NCBI GenBank assembly: GCA_044378055.1
Contig: JBILXY010000003.1
Coordinates: forward strand, 19,224-83,223
Length of the DNA: 64,000 nucleotides
Origin: JBILXY01 sp044378055
Lineage (GTDB): Bacteria; Patescibacteriota; JACMRA01
Direction: 5' to 3'
Positions within the stretch are counted from its first letter, which is position 1. Each line of letters begins with the position of its first letter. The position numbers were made by a program, and so were the translations under genes. This document shows positions 54,364 through 63,835 of this stretch, piece by piece. The notes beneath the pieces were generated by a model that did not search any database, was not told the DNA's origin, and saw nothing but the letters and a program-made list of their open reading frames with translations.

Positions 54364-54460
54364 AATTATGTGTCTTAAAGCTTAGTTGTATGCTGTAGTT
54401 AATTGGTTAGCTTGTCAATAAGTTTAGCTAACCAAATTACTGTTTTGTTTATAGATTATA

Positions 54461-54480
54461 GAACCCCCTAAAAGGGGGAG
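54461..54480 (-). terminator. Probable terminator of dnaK
   Basis: Minus strand CTCCCCC-TTTT-AGGGGG followed by TTCTATAATCT; the stem begins a few bases after the dnaK stop. The T run is weak. Confidence 0.55.
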
Positions 54481-54484
54481 AATC

Positions 54485-56380
54485 TTATTCTTTTGGTTTG
54501 GTTTCCGCGTCTTGCACATCGGCCTCTGGTTCTGGAGAACCTTCAGGGGTAGGAGTTTCAGTATTGGTTGTAGAATAAATCTTTTCGCCAATCTTCATAA
54601 GTTCTTCTTGTAGAACTTTTCCTGCTTCACGAATTTCAGCTTCGCTGGCTTCTTCTTTCTTCAAAGTTTCTTCCAATTCAGTTTTTAATTTGGTAACTTT
54701 TTCTTTATCTTCTTCGGCAATTTTATCGCCCATATCTTTGATTAACTTTTCAGTTTGGAATACTGTATTTTCGGCTTCGTTCTTTGCTTCAATTTTAGCT
54801 TTCTTGGCTAAATCTGCGTCTCTCTGTCTTTCAGCTTCTTCAATAGCAGCTTCTTTTTCTTGGTCGGAAAGTGTAGAAGAGCCGGTGATTGTAATATTGG
54901 CCTTCTTTCCTGAACCTTTATCAAATGCTGTTACAGTTAAAATACCGTTAGCGTCTAAGTCGAAAGTTACTTCAATTTGTGGAACACCTCTTGGTGCTGG
55001 TGGAATTCCGCCCAAAGTAAATTTACCTAATGATTTGTTATCGGCAGCTAATGGTCTTTCACCTTGAACAACATGCACATCTACTGCGGATTGGTTGTCT
55101 GAATAAGTAGAGAAAACCTGAGCTTTAGAAGTAGGAATTGTTGTATTTCTGGTAATCATTCCAGTAGCAATATTTCCTGCAGTTTCAATAGCTAAAGTTA
55201 GTGGTGTAACATCTAAAAGAAGAATGTCTTTAACATCACCTTTTAATACTGCGCCTTGAATTGCTGCACCTAGAGCTACAACTTCGTCTGGGTTAACAGA
55301 AAAGTTTGGCTTCTTTCCGAAGTATTCTTCAACTGCATTTTGAACTAATGGCATTCTGGTCATTCCACCAACCATAATAATTTCGTTGATTTGGTTTTTA
55401 TCTAAATTGGCATCGGCTAGGGCTTTCTTAACTGGTTCCAAACTATCTTCAACTAAATCTTTTACTAAATCTTCCATTTTAGCTCTGCTTAAGGTCATCA
55501 TTAAATGTTGTGGCTGACCATCTGCACCTTGGGTAATGAAAGGTAGGTTAATTTGATGTTCGTTCTGGCTGGATAAATCGTGTTTGGCTTTTTCAGCTGC
55601 TTCTTTGACTCGTTGTTTTGCACCTTTGTCTAAGTTCAAATCTACTCCGGTTTCCTTTTTGAATTCAGCAATAATATATTCAATAATTCTTTTATCAAAA
55701 TCGGCTCCACCTAAATGAGTATTTCCATTTGTGGCTAATACTTCAATGGTTTCGTTGGAAATATCCAATACAGTTACATCGAAAGTACCTCCTCCTAAAT
55801 CGTAAACTAGAACTTTTTCTTCCTTGCCTTTTTCAAAACCATAGGCCAAAGCGGCGGCAGTTGGTTCGTTAATAATACGCAAAACTTTCAAACCTGCAAT
55901 TTCACCTGCATCTTTTGTGGCCTGTCTTTGGGCATCGTTGAAGTAAGCTGGAACAGTAATAACTGCTTCGCTAATTGACTGACCTAATTTAGATTCGGCG
56001 TCGTTCTTTAATTTTCTTAAAACTGCGGCTGAAATTTCTTCAGAGGAATATTCCTTGCCTTGTTTAGCTGCAACTTTAACTTTACCATTTTTTTCTAGAA
56101 CTTTATAAGGAACTAATTTTACATCGCTTTGTACTTCAGGATCGGAAAATGATCTTCCAATGAAACGCTTAACTTCATAGAAAGTATCTTCAGGATTTAA
56201 AATGCTATTTCTTTTAGCAATTTCACCAATTACAACTGATGAGTCTTTAGAGTTGAAATAGAAAACAGAAGGAGTTGTTCTTGCACCTTCAGAGTTTTCA
56301 ATAATTGTAGCTTTTCCTGCAACTACATAGGCCATTGCCGAGTTTGTAGTTCCAAGATCGATTCCTAATACGATTGACAT
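54485..56380 (-). CDS. dnaK: Chaperone protein DnaK (Hsp70)
   Basis: ATP-dependent chaperone. The 631-residue protein has the N-terminal GIDLGTTNSAMA phosphate-binding loop, VPAYFNDAQRQATKDAG, INEPTAAALAYG, YDLGGGTFDVTVLD, the linker DVLLLDVTPL and the substrate-binding domain, ending in an acidic lid. It lies alone: grpE and dnaJ are not adjacent. The promoter (TTGACA at 56461-56466, 17 nt, TAGTTT) gives a leader of about 60 nt, one of the longer leaders in the window, with a small hairpin AGGC-ATATA-GCCT. I see no CIRCE element. Confidence 0.97.
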   Translation of the reverse strand: MSIVLGIDLGTTNSAMAYVVAGKATIIENSEGARTTPSVFYFNSKDSSVVIGEIAKRNSILNPEDTFYEVKRFIGRSFSDPEVQSDVKLVPYKVLEKNGKVKVAAKQGKEYSSEEISAAVLRKLKNDAESKLGQSISEAVITVPAYFNDAQRQATKDAGEIAGLKVLRIINEPTAAALAYGFEKGKEEKVLVYDLGGGTFDVTVLDISNETIEVLATNGNTHLGGADFDKRIIEYIIAEFKKETGVDLNLDKGAKQRVKEAAEKAKHDLSSQNEHQINLPFITQGADGQPQHLMMTLSRAKMEDLVKDLVEDSLEPVKKALADANLDKNQINEIIMVGGMTRMPLVQNAVEEYFGKKPNFSVNPDEVVALGAAIQGAVLKGDVKDILLLDVTPLTLAIETAGNIATGMITRNTTIPTSKAQVFSTYSDNQSAVDVHVVQGERPLAADNKSLGKFTLGGIPPAPRGVPQIEVTFDLDANGILTVTAFDKGSGKKANITITGSSTLSDQEKEAAIEEAERQRDADLAKKAKIEAKNEAENTVFQTEKLIKDMGDKIAEEDKEKVTKLKTELEETLKKEEASEAEIREAGKVLQEELMKIGEKIYSTTNTETPTPEGSPEPEADVQDAETKPKE

Positions 56381-56607
56381 ATATTATATTTGATTAAAAT
56401 TTAGGCAGCTTAGGCTATATGCCTTCACTATGATTCCAAACTAACATTAGCAACCAACCTTGTCAAGTGCTAAGATAAAATTATGGAGATAGCAAGCAAT
56501 TAGTTAATATTCCAAGGAAAATACATCTTTTTATATTATTCCAAACTTGAACACATTTTATCTTTGACACAAATAATTTGTTACAAGAATATTTGAATAC
56601 AAATTTT

Positions 56608-57669
56608 ATGGATGAGAGTTTAAAATTTATAGATTTTTGTTCTGGCATTGGTGCTGGTAGAATTGGCCTTGAAAAAAATGGTATGCAGTGCGTAGGTTTT
56701 TCTGAAATTGATAAAAATGCTGAAAAAACCTATAGATTATTTTTTGGCGATGAAGAGAAGAATTACGGAGACTTAACAAAAATTAACCCAAAACAACTTC
56801 CAGATTTTGATTTTCTAATTGCAGGTTTTCCATGTCAAACTTTTTCAGTGATAGGTCAACGAAAAGGAATGGACGACAAAAGAGGCCAAATAATATTTAG
56901 TTTAATTGAAATTTTAAAAGAGAAGAATATAAAGTATTTTTTGTTAGAGAATGTAAAAGGACTAGTTAATCATGACGGCGGCAATTCATTTAAAGTAATA
57001 TTAAAAGCTTTAGATGAAGCAGGATATAATGTTTCTTACAAAGTTCTAAACAGCCTTGATTATGGCGTCCCACAAATGAGGGAGAGAATTTATTTTGTAG
57101 GATTTAAAAAAGAGATTCTGCCCAAAAATTTTAATTTTCAATTCCCAACTCCAAATTTAAAAAATAATGATTTAAAGGATTTTCTTATCGACAATGTTGA
57201 AATGAATGGCTCTGAAAAAAAACAAACTTTTCAAACTTTCTTAAGATATTTAGGTAATAGCTATAATAAAAATAACTACAAAATACCTGAAATGTTAAAA
57301 CAAGAATATTTAGTTGTAGACACAAGACAGTCTGATTTACGACAATATATTAATAAAGTACCTACTTTAAGGCTTGGAAGACATGGTATTTTATATGTTA
57401 AAGACAGCAAATTTAGAAAATTAAGTGGCTATGAAGCACTTTTACTGCAAGGAATTCCTAGATATTTTGCCGAAGTTGCAAAAAATAATATGCCTGATAT
57501 TACACTTTTAAAACAAGCTGGAAATGCTATGACAGCAACAACGATAGAAGCAATCGGTAAAAAAATGGTAGAATCAATACAAGAAATAAATTTTAAATTA
57601 TGTCAGACTTACAAGTTAGAGGTTCAAACACCGCAAAAAATGGATTTAGAAATGAGTTATTTGTTATAG
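56608..57669 (+). CDS. DNA (cytosine-5)-methyltransferase of a type II system
   Basis: A 353-residue C5 methyltransferase: motif I FIDFCSGIGAGRIGL, motif IV with the catalytic Cys in GFPCQTFS, motif VI ENVKGL, motif VIII-like MRERIYFVG, target domain, and motifs IX-X ending KQAGNAM. I choose the ATG at 56608; TTGACA at 56564 with 17-nt spacing and GAATAT makes earlier TTG codons part of the promoter. Its last 70 nt overlap the endonuclease gene in another frame. The specificity is not readable from sequence. Confidence 0.93.
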   Translation: MDESLKFIDFCSGIGAGRIGLEKNGMQCVGFSEIDKNAEKTYRLFFGDEEKNYGDLTKINPKQLPDFDFLIAGFPCQTFSVIGQRKGMDDKRGQIIFSLIEILKEKNIKYFLLENVKGLVNHDGGNSFKVILKALDEAGYNVSYKVLNSLDYGVPQMRERIYFVGFKKEILPKNFNFQFPTPNLKNNDLKDFLIDNVEMNGSEKKQTFQTFLRYLGNSYNKNNYKIPEMLKQEYLVVDTRQSDLRQYINKVPTLRLGRHGILYVKDSKFRKLSGYEALLLQGIPRYFAEVAKNNMPDITLLKQAGNAMTATTIEAIGKKMVESIQEINFKLCQTYKLEVQTPQKMDLEMSYLL

Positions 57670-58355
57670 AAACATTTAACAACTGGGGAAATAGTGAATT
57701 AGCCAAAAGTTGGCTTAAGGAAATGAATTACAATTTATTAGAAATTGATGAAGTTAAAGCTGTAAAAGTTAGCGGAAGTTTTAAATCTGATGTTCAGGTT
57801 CAAATAAATGTTTGTATTAAATTAAAAAATACTGTTGATATACAAAACATTTCAGTAAAGCTAGTTTCCAATCCACAAGGCTTCAACCAAATTGATAAAA
57901 GAAAGGTTGATAAATACATTGGATTATGGGATATTCCAGTAGATATTGCCAACACTTTAAAGCGATATTGCGGTGAAATTAAACCTAAGCATACTGAAAC
58001 AAGAGACAATAGGAGAATGTTTTTAGATGAGTTTAGCGACAAAGAAAGATTAGATTTAATTAATTTTCTAAATGATCAGAAAACTTTAATTGTGAGTGAT
58101 ATTTTAAAGGGACGGGGGAAGTTTGCAGCAGAATGGATGTTGGTAATTTTAAATTTAGAAGGTCAAGAAATAAAGTGGGTAATTAAGCCTATGAATTTTG
58201 TACTTAATTTTTTTGGAAACGGTGAAATTTTAGTTACAAACCAAGGAAATATAAAAATAGGCAGAATCGGTCTTCAAAGAAAAGGTGGAGATGGTGGAAG
58301 AGACTCGGCTAATATGCTCCAATTTAAAATTAACCCGTGTCAGCTTTTTGCTTAG
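57600..58355 (+). CDS. Probable type II restriction endonuclease, MspI-like
   Basis: A 251-residue protein overlapping the methylase gene by 70 nt. SGSFKSDVQVQIN followed by ISVKLVS gives an Asp and a V-x-K that fit a PD-(D/E)xK active site. The end IGRIGLQRKGGDGG and MLQFKINP resembles the C-terminus of MspI. That makes it the nuclease of the pair, although the MspI link (and a CCGG target) is only a suggestion. The overlap ensures that nuclease translation follows methylase translation. No control protein gene is seen. Confidence 0.7.
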   Translation: MSDLQVRGSNTAKNGFRNELFVIETFNNWGNSELAKSWLKEMNYNLLEIDEVKAVKVSGSFKSDVQVQINVCIKLKNTVDIQNISVKLVSNPQGFNQIDKRKVDKYIGLWDIPVDIANTLKRYCGEIKPKHTETRDNRRMFLDEFSDKERLDLINFLNDQKTLIVSDILKGRGKFAAEWMLVILNLEGQEIKWVIKPMNFVLNFFGNGEILVTNQGNIKIGRIGLQRKGGDGGRDSANMLQFKINPCQLFA

Positions 58356-58443
58356 GACTTTATACTTTTTAGAAATTTTTTACCGATTTAATGCTTCATT
58401 TTAGTTTGACATTAGTTTCTAATATTAAGATATGTTTTTATCA

Positions 58444-59157
58444 ATGTCAGACTTGCCACGCATTAACCTTAATTTACCTGAATTTCAAGGTAAAACCCAA
58501 GAAGAAATTTTTGCTTCTCTTTTAACTAGGGGATATAAATTGGACCAAATCAACCAAGCATTTAAAGAAAAAATTGCCAAACCAGAGCATAATAAAAAAG
58601 AAGTAGGTACCGATTTTTTTACTGTTGGCGGGTCAATTCTTGGAGCTGTTATTCTTGGAACGGGAATAATTTCGTTAATTGCAGCCAACTGGTCTAGTAT
58701 TAACGATTTTGTTAAAATATCCATAATCCTATCGGCATTAGTTTTATTCTACACCATAGCAATTTTATCTTACACCAAATTAAAAAATTTGTGGCTCAGC
58801 CAAAGTTTGTTTTTAGTTGCAAGTATTACTTATGGTGGTTCTATTTTCTTAGTCGATCAAATATTTAACCTACCTTTAGACACAGCAAACTCATTTCTTA
58901 TATGGTTTTTAGGTGTTTTTGCTTTGGCATTAGTTTTAAAAAGTAAACTTCAAGAATATTTAGGTTTACTAATTCTATGCTTTGCTATACCAACTAATAT
59001 TTTTATTTTCTTTGGAAATGTTTTTTTCACCCAAAGAAGGGAATTTATTCAAGATGTTGCTTTAGTTTTAATAATCATTTCTGCTGCTGCCTGTTTCTTT
59101 TGGTCGAATATTCTTCGTAGGGAAAAAACTGATAAAGTAAATCAACTAGTTTATTAA
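58444..59157 (+). CDS. DUF2157 membrane protein
   Basis: A 237-residue protein: hydrophilic ~60-residue start with a helical DNA-binding-like segment, then about six membrane helices beginning GGSILGAVILGTGIISLIAANW, the DUF2157 hallmark in which a Trp ends the first helix pair. I choose the ATG at 58444; with TTGACA at 58406 and 17-nt spacing the -10 box overlaps the first ATG at 58432, so only the second can be used. It starts an operon with a second polytopic protein and a GDYXXLXY protein. Confidence 0.8.
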   Translation: MSDLPRINLNLPEFQGKTQEEIFASLLTRGYKLDQINQAFKEKIAKPEHNKKEVGTDFFTVGGSILGAVILGTGIISLIAANWSSINDFVKISIILSALVLFYTIAILSYTKLKNLWLSQSLFLVASITYGGSIFLVDQIFNLPLDTANSFLIWFLGVFALALVLKSKLQEYLGLLILCFAIPTNIFIFFGNVFFTQRREFIQDVALVLIIISAAACFFWSNILRREKTDKVNQLVY

Positions 59158-59158
59158 T

Positions 59159-60205
59159 ATGTTTATGTTTGAATTTCTTGTTTTAATAGTTGTTGTTGTA
59201 ATAGTAATAATATTGGGTAAAAATGCATCCAACCTTAAAAATGCTCATTTAGACTTTTTGAAAGAAATGTTTGCCATTGCCGGAACAGGTTTACTGGCCA
59301 CTTTTTGGACGAATACTTTTTTTAGAATAGTAAGTTACTACCCACCAAGTACTTCAACCTGGTTTTTGGAAATTTGGATTTTGGCTTTTATAATTTTATC
59401 TTTAATTATTGGATGGCTTATTCGGTCTTTGTTTACTACAAGTATATCTTTAATTTTTCTTGGCTTGTTTATTTCAGCAGAAATTTGGAAATGGGGTTTT
59501 GATGAAACCACCAGGATAGCTGGGCAAGGATCGGTAACGCCGCTGGCAACAATTGGGCTTAGTTGGATAATGGTAAATTTTACTTATATTTTAGGAAAGT
59601 ATTTATCCAAAATAACAAACTTGCACCGAGTAGGAAATATTTTAAGATTAGTAGCTTTAACAGGCAATGTAATTTTCTTAGGAGTTCTTTCCAATAGTTT
59701 TGTGATTACAAACGGACTTTCATTTATTATTTCGGGAAATTCTTTGCTTGGTTCCTGGCCTTTAATCTTGATTACTCTGGCCTTTATAGTTTTCACTGTG
59801 GTAATTTTTGCCTATGAATATAAAAGCGGATTAAAGCCTTTTGAAATTGCCTTAAGCTTCCTACCTGGCTACATTTTAGTTTTCTTTGGTCTAGCTTCTT
59901 ATGGGCAAATTTTGCTACAGTCATCTGGAGTTTTAAATCATCCCTTAATGATTATCTGGGCAGTAATTTTCAATATTCTATACCTAAGTTACTTATTCTA
60001 TTTACTGTATAAGAGCAATAAAACTAAGGAAGGCTGGTTGAAGGGTTATACTATATTCTTAATTGTAATTGTATTTATTGAAAGAACTGTGGATGTTGGT
60101 TTAAGCCTTTCCTTTAACGGAATTTTCCTAACAATCTTTGGAATATTAGTGCTGGGAATTATTGCTGGGGTGCAATATTATAAAAGCTTAAAATTAAAAA
60201 AATAG
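59159..60205 (+). CDS. Polytopic membrane protein of the DUF2157/GDYXXLXY module
   Basis: A 348-residue very hydrophobic protein with about ten membrane helices and few charged loops. In other bacteria DUF2157 genes are followed by a DUF4401-like membrane protein and a GDYXXLXY protein; position and topology fit, but I cannot confirm the family by motif. It begins 1 nt after the DUF2157 stop and ends 3 nt before the next start, so the three are co-translated. Transport or membrane-stress function is unknown. Confidence 0.65.
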   Translation: MFMFEFLVLIVVVVIVIILGKNASNLKNAHLDFLKEMFAIAGTGLLATFWTNTFFRIVSYYPPSTSTWFLEIWILAFIILSLIIGWLIRSLFTTSISLIFLGLFISAEIWKWGFDETTRIAGQGSVTPLATIGLSWIMVNFTYILGKYLSKITNLHRVGNILRLVALTGNVIFLGVLSNSFVITNGLSFIISGNSLLGSWPLILITLAFIVFTVVIFAYEYKSGLKPFEIALSFLPGYILVFFGLASYGQILLQSSGVLNHPLMIIWAVIFNILYLSYLFYLLYKSNKTKEGWLKGYTIFLIVIVFIERTVDVGLSLSFNGIFLTIFGILVLGIIAGVQYYKSLKLKK

Positions 60206-60208
60206 ACT

Positions 60209-60838
60209 ATGAACAAAACCTTTTTATCTAAATCTAAAATAGTATTAATTCTACTTGTTTTGTTAGTTCAAATTTCAGTTGTTTCAGGATTGTATTTCAC
60301 TAATTTCATAATTATTGATAATTCTATCGAGGCTAAATTAAAACTAGTTCCAGTAGATCCTAGAGATTTTTTTAGGGGAGATTATGTAGTTTTAAATTAC
60401 GAAATAAGCCGAGTTAAAAATGTGTATTATTATGGCCGGGAATTAAAACAGGGAGACAAAGTATATGTTAACTTGTACCAAAATAATTACGGAAGTAAAA
60501 TTCCCGAACTAGTTTTTTCAAATATTTCAGAGAATGAGCCCTATTATAACGAAAATGATCCAAGTTCACTTTTTCTAAAAGCCACTGTAAAATATGCTTA
60601 TAAAATGCCAGATCAAGCTATAGATCAATACGGAAATTCAACCAACGGACAAAATAACCAATACAGTGAAATTGCCTTAGATTATGGTTTAGAGCAACTA
60701 TTCATTCCCGAAGGTGCAGGAAAAAACCTCTCTCTGCAAAATACGAACTCTTTTGGTATTATCAAAATTGATCCAAAGGGAAATTCCAGGGTTGATAGAC
60801 TAGAAATAGACGGTAAAAACTGGCCAGAGGCAAAGTAG
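60209..60838 (+). CDS. GDYXXLXY-family protein
   Basis: A 209-residue protein with one N-terminal membrane helix (~10-31) and an extracellular domain. The signature GDYVVLNY lies near residue 58, preceded by VPVDPRDFFR, exactly as in the GDYXXLXY family. Its usual partners are DUF2157 and DUF4401 proteins, present just upstream here. Function unknown. It ends convergently with the S51 peptidase gene. Confidence 0.88.
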   Translation: MNKTFLSKSKIVLILLVLLVQISVVSGLYFTNFIIIDNSIEAKLKLVPVDPRDFFRGDYVVLNYEISRVKNVYYYGRELKQGDKVYVNLYQNNYGSKIPELVFSNISENEPYYNENDPSSLFLKATVKYAYKMPDQAIDQYGNSTNGQNNQYSEIALDYGLEQLFIPEGAGKNLSLQNTNSFGIIKIDPKGNSRVDRLEIDGKNWPEAK

Positions 60839-60856
60839 GTTATTTAGGTCTTAATC

Positions 60857-61483
60857 TTACTTGATTAGACTAGCTATACCATTAGTTATAACCAGACCTT
60901 CGTCTTCTTTGAGCAAGAGTAGGTTTGTATCAAATTTTTCTTGCAAGTTTTTTAAGTAAAGATTCACTTCTTCATTATTTATATCTTTATTATAGTGACA
61001 TCGTATTATATAATCTACAAAGTTAAGGCCATTAGTGCCAACTTCTTCAATTTTTTCTAAGTATTCACTTGGAACAGTTTCAATTGTTTTCCCTAAGATT
61101 ATTGCCCCAGCACTTCCTCCATATATTATACCACCGTTATTATAAAATGAAGTTAACTTTCTATCCCATTTATTAATTTTGATTTGATATAGCAGTTCAT
61201 AGGTATTACCTCCACCTATGTACACCGAATCATACTTACCAAGGTCAATATCTTTTGATAAGTCTAAGCACATATCTATTCTTATTTGTTTATTAGAAAT
61301 ATTTTTAATCCAATCGCTTATCCATATAAAGCAATCTTCATACCCTGACCTATTTAACTGCAATGCAATTGGTATATACAAAATTCTTGTAATGCCAAAC
61401 TTTTCTACATACGCAGTATCAAGTTTTTTACTTTGTTCTGAATTGCCACCACCACCCAATATGATTATTTTGTTTCGTTCCAT
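60857..61483 (-). CDS. Peptidase family S51 (dipeptidase E/cyanophycinase-like)
   Basis: A 208-residue class-I-glutamine-amidotransferase-like fold. The nucleophile elbow is GGSAGA with Ser124, and YIGGGNTYELL near residue 88 is the second family motif. S51 enzymes cleave small peptides with N-terminal Asp or related isopeptides. Its start overlaps the AlaRS-like gene by 19 nt, so it is the third gene of the operon with the archaeal-type SAM synthetase and probably acts on the same, unknown product or intermediate. Confidence 0.85.
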   Translation of the reverse strand: MERNKIIILGGGGNSEQSKKLDTAYVEKFGITRILYIPIALQLNRSGYEDCFIWISDWIKNISNKQIRIDMCLDLSKDIDLGKYDSVYIGGGNTYELLYQIKINKWDRKLTSFYNNGGIIYGGSAGAIILGKTIETVPSEYLEKIEEVGTNGLNFVDYIIRCHYNKDINNEEVNLYLKNLQEKFDTNLLLLKEDEGLVITNGIASLIK

Positions 61484-62556
61484 ATACTTTCTAAATAGTT
61501 AAAATCAATATTTTTAGTTGATAGCATAACATTAAAAAAATTAACCTTATTTTCAAATAACTTGGCAAACTCCAATGGCGACTTCATCTCCCAATTTTTA
61601 GTTGTGCTAATTTTAAATTCAGAATCTTGATTGTTTTGATTGATAAGATTGGAGAGAATTTGGCGAATGATTAAACGTCTAACTATTGGTACATTTTTTT
61701 GATTTATATTTGTAAAGCTTAATCGACCAAACATCGTCCTGTAATCATTTTGATGTAAATCCATTAAAGATATTATTAATTTTCTTATTTTAGAGACTTT
61801 GTCTTTAGTATCACTTAAAACACCTTCAGATATGAGATTGTCTAGCAAAGTATATATGTTCATATAGTTTTCTTTCAAGACAAATGAAGGATCTTCAATA
61901 TTTTGTTTAAAGTTTTTGTAATTTAAGGTATTATATAGCCTTTCTAAACCAAAACCTGAATCGATAAAGTAATTATTTGTTGGTAAGTAAATTAGTGAGC
62001 AGTGGCCCACTTCCTGAAGACTGTCAGCTTTCTTATTTCCTTGATTAATATAGACTTTAACTTCAAAGCTCTCTTTTTTATGCCAAGTTTGGGTTCTGTT
62101 TTTTGTTTTTGTAGTTGTAATTATACTCTGCCCCTCAGATAAAAACATAGAGATAAAGTTGACCCACTCCTGAACTGAAGAATTAAAATCGTTTGTTGAT
62201 TTGGTATAAAAACAAGTTGCAACATTTTGAAATGATTGGAATGAATTTATTTTATAGTCTGTTGTATTAACGGATCGAAATACAAGTTGATTTATATAGT
62301 ATTTGGAAAAATCATCAGAAATAGAACCCGAAATTAGATCTAGCTCCCAAGCTTGAACAGCTGCAGTTGTAAAAAGAGTAAACGAACTAGAGGGTCGGTT
62401 TAGTTTAAGTGGCTCTCTACTAACATAGTCTTTTTCAAAAAAATATTCAGCAATACAATCTCTAAAATTATCTATATGTTCAGGTAATTGTTCGGTTTCA
62501 ATTTGTGAATTTTCAATTTTAAATCTAAATTTGTCATCAGTCTTTGGCAATTCCAT
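61465..62556 (-). CDS. Truncated alanyl-tRNA synthetase-like protein (class II core)
   Basis: A 363-residue protein resembling only the N-terminal catalytic and tRNA-recognition part of AlaRS. FTLFTTAAVQAW parallels the AlaRS TLLFTNAGMNQF, VFRS with Arg94 occupies the motif 2 position, and IDSGFGLERLYNTL at 198-211 matches AlaRS motif 3 (VDTGMGLERI). A helical region with EGVLSDTKDKVSKIRKLI follows. The editing and C-terminal domains are missing, and key catalytic residues are only partly kept. It may activate an amino acid for a non-ribosomal use. It overlaps the S51 gene and lies 5 nt after the SAM synthetase gene. Confidence 0.6.
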   Translation of the reverse strand: MELPKTDDKFRFKIENSQIETEQLPEHIDNFRDCIAEYFFEKDYVSREPLKLNRPSSSFTLFTTAAVQAWELDLISGSISDDFSKYYINQLVFRSVNTTDYKINSFQSFQNVATCFYTKSTNDFNSSVQEWVNFISMFLSEGQSIITTTKTKNRTQTWHKKESFEVKVYINQGNKKADSLQEVGHCSLIYLPTNNYFIDSGFGLERLYNTLNYKNFKQNIEDPSFVLKENYMNIYTLLDNLISEGVLSDTKDKVSKIRKLIISLMDLHQNDYRTMFGRLSFTNINQKNVPIVRRLIIRQILSNLINQNNQDSEFKISTTKNWEMKSPLEFAKLFENKVNFFNVMLSTKNIDFNYLESIWNETK

Positions 62557-62561
62557 AGTTT

Positions 62562-63821
62562 TTAGTATAGTTTCAAGTGTTCACTGATAATCTCAAGCGA
62601 CACTTCATTGATAGTATCAAAATAGTGCTTTACTATATTATTTATATTAGATCGAATTTCGGCGATATCATCTAGATTTCTATCTAGATTTACCGAAATA
62701 TAATTTGGAAATTGTAAATCAGCCCCCATTTGAGATGAGATATATACAACATTAGATATATTTAAATCATTAAAAATTTGTTCAGAAATTTTCTTTGCTA
62801 CAGCCATATATATTTTACCTACATGATATATTGGGTTTTTCCCGCAACACGCTTCCAGAGTAATATGTCTATTAAAAGCTATTAATCCATTATATCTATT
62901 GCCACGACCGACCACCCCTTCATCCCCACTTTCGGTGGCAGAACCAGTAAAGGTTAGATATAGGTCATCATTCTCAAAATTATCTCTTGTGTTGATAAAA
63001 ATCTCATAAGTGTTAGATGGGCTTATATTACTTAGAACAGTTTCCTTTATTAGATTGTGTACAATTTGTAACTTTAATTTATAATCCTCTTTAGAATTTA
63101 CAAATTCTGCAATAAGTGGCACACAAGAAGTTATCTTAATATGATCTTTAACCCGACACACCATAACTTTTATATCATAGCCAATAAAATTAAAATCCTG
63201 CTTAACCTTGGCTGAACTTAAATATTTTTCAATTTCTAATGCTAGTTTTTCAACAATTGAAGGAGTTGTATATGCAACTACAGTGGAAGTGTCGTTTGCT
63301 CTATTATGATTGGCGTGATTTTTGAGAAATTCAGCATTTGGTACATCAAAAAAATGTAATCGTTCATTTTTACTATTATTATTGGTCATTACAACACCAG
63401 GCCCAGGGCTACTATGGGTATTGTCAACAACTTCATAAATTTTAGAGACATCTTTTATATGAACAAAAACTTCTCTTAAGTATTCTTCTATGACTTCTTT
63501 AGCAATTTTTAAATACGGTATTTCTACATTTCCATACACACTAGCAAACCTGCCATTCAGCAATATTCTAAATGGTTTGACTATCTCCCCTGAACCAAAC
63601 CTTACTACTGCTGATCCTCCTAAAATTGATAATTTATCGACCATATGGCGCAAAACATATCCAAACTCTTTTAAGCAATATTGAGAATATCGGGCTGAGA
63701 TTTTTTCAGCTAAAACATCGCACAATGTATCAGGGTGTCCTAGACCTTTTCTCTCTACAACTTCATAATCCAGATTAAACTCTTCACAATTATTAATGTT
63801 TAAATTATTATATAAATTCAT
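62562..63821 (-). CDS. S-adenosylmethionine synthetase, archaeal type
   Basis: Makes SAM from methionine and ATP. The 419-residue protein belongs to the archaeal family, not the bacterial MetK: VERKGLGHPDTLCD near residue 22, GGSAVVRFGSGE, the SPGPGVV loop, and GSATESGDEGVVGRGNR followed by NGLI near residue 310. It is the first gene of an operon with an AlaRS-like and an S51 gene. The promoter is TTGACA, 17 nt, TAAATA with a leader of about 7 nt. Such genes in bacteria are usually transferred; an IS5-like element starts 130 nt away. Confidence 0.93.
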   Translation of the reverse strand: MNLYNNLNINNCEEFNLDYEVVERKGLGHPDTLCDVLAEKISARYSQYCLKEFGYVLRHMVDKLSILGGSAVVRFGSGEIVKPFRILLNGRFASVYGNVEIPYLKIAKEVIEEYLREVFVHIKDVSKIYEVVDNTHSSPGPGVVMTNNNSKNERLHFFDVPNAEFLKNHANHNRANDTSTVVAYTTPSIVEKLALEIEKYLSSAKVKQDFNFIGYDIKVMVCRVKDHIKITSCVPLIAEFVNSKEDYKLKLQIVHNLIKETVLSNISPSNTYEIFINTRDNFENDDLYLTFTGSATESGDEGVVGRGNRYNGLIAFNRHITLEACCGKNPIYHVGKIYMAVAKKISEQIFNDLNISNVVYISSQMGADLQFPNYISVNLDRNLDDIAEIRSNINNIVKHYFDTINEVSLEIISEHLKLY

Positions 63822-63835
63822 ATTTATTTACTATT

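Noticed and set aside
56381..56460. Heat-shock operator (CIRCE) in the dnaK leader
   Set aside because: Only a short AGGC/GCCT hairpin is present; the CIRCE inverted repeat is not found.
56608..58355. CCGG avoidance as evidence for an MspI-like specificity
   Set aside because: CCGG occurs several times in the window (for example in 16S and at about 18.0-24.2 kb), so avoidance cannot be claimed.
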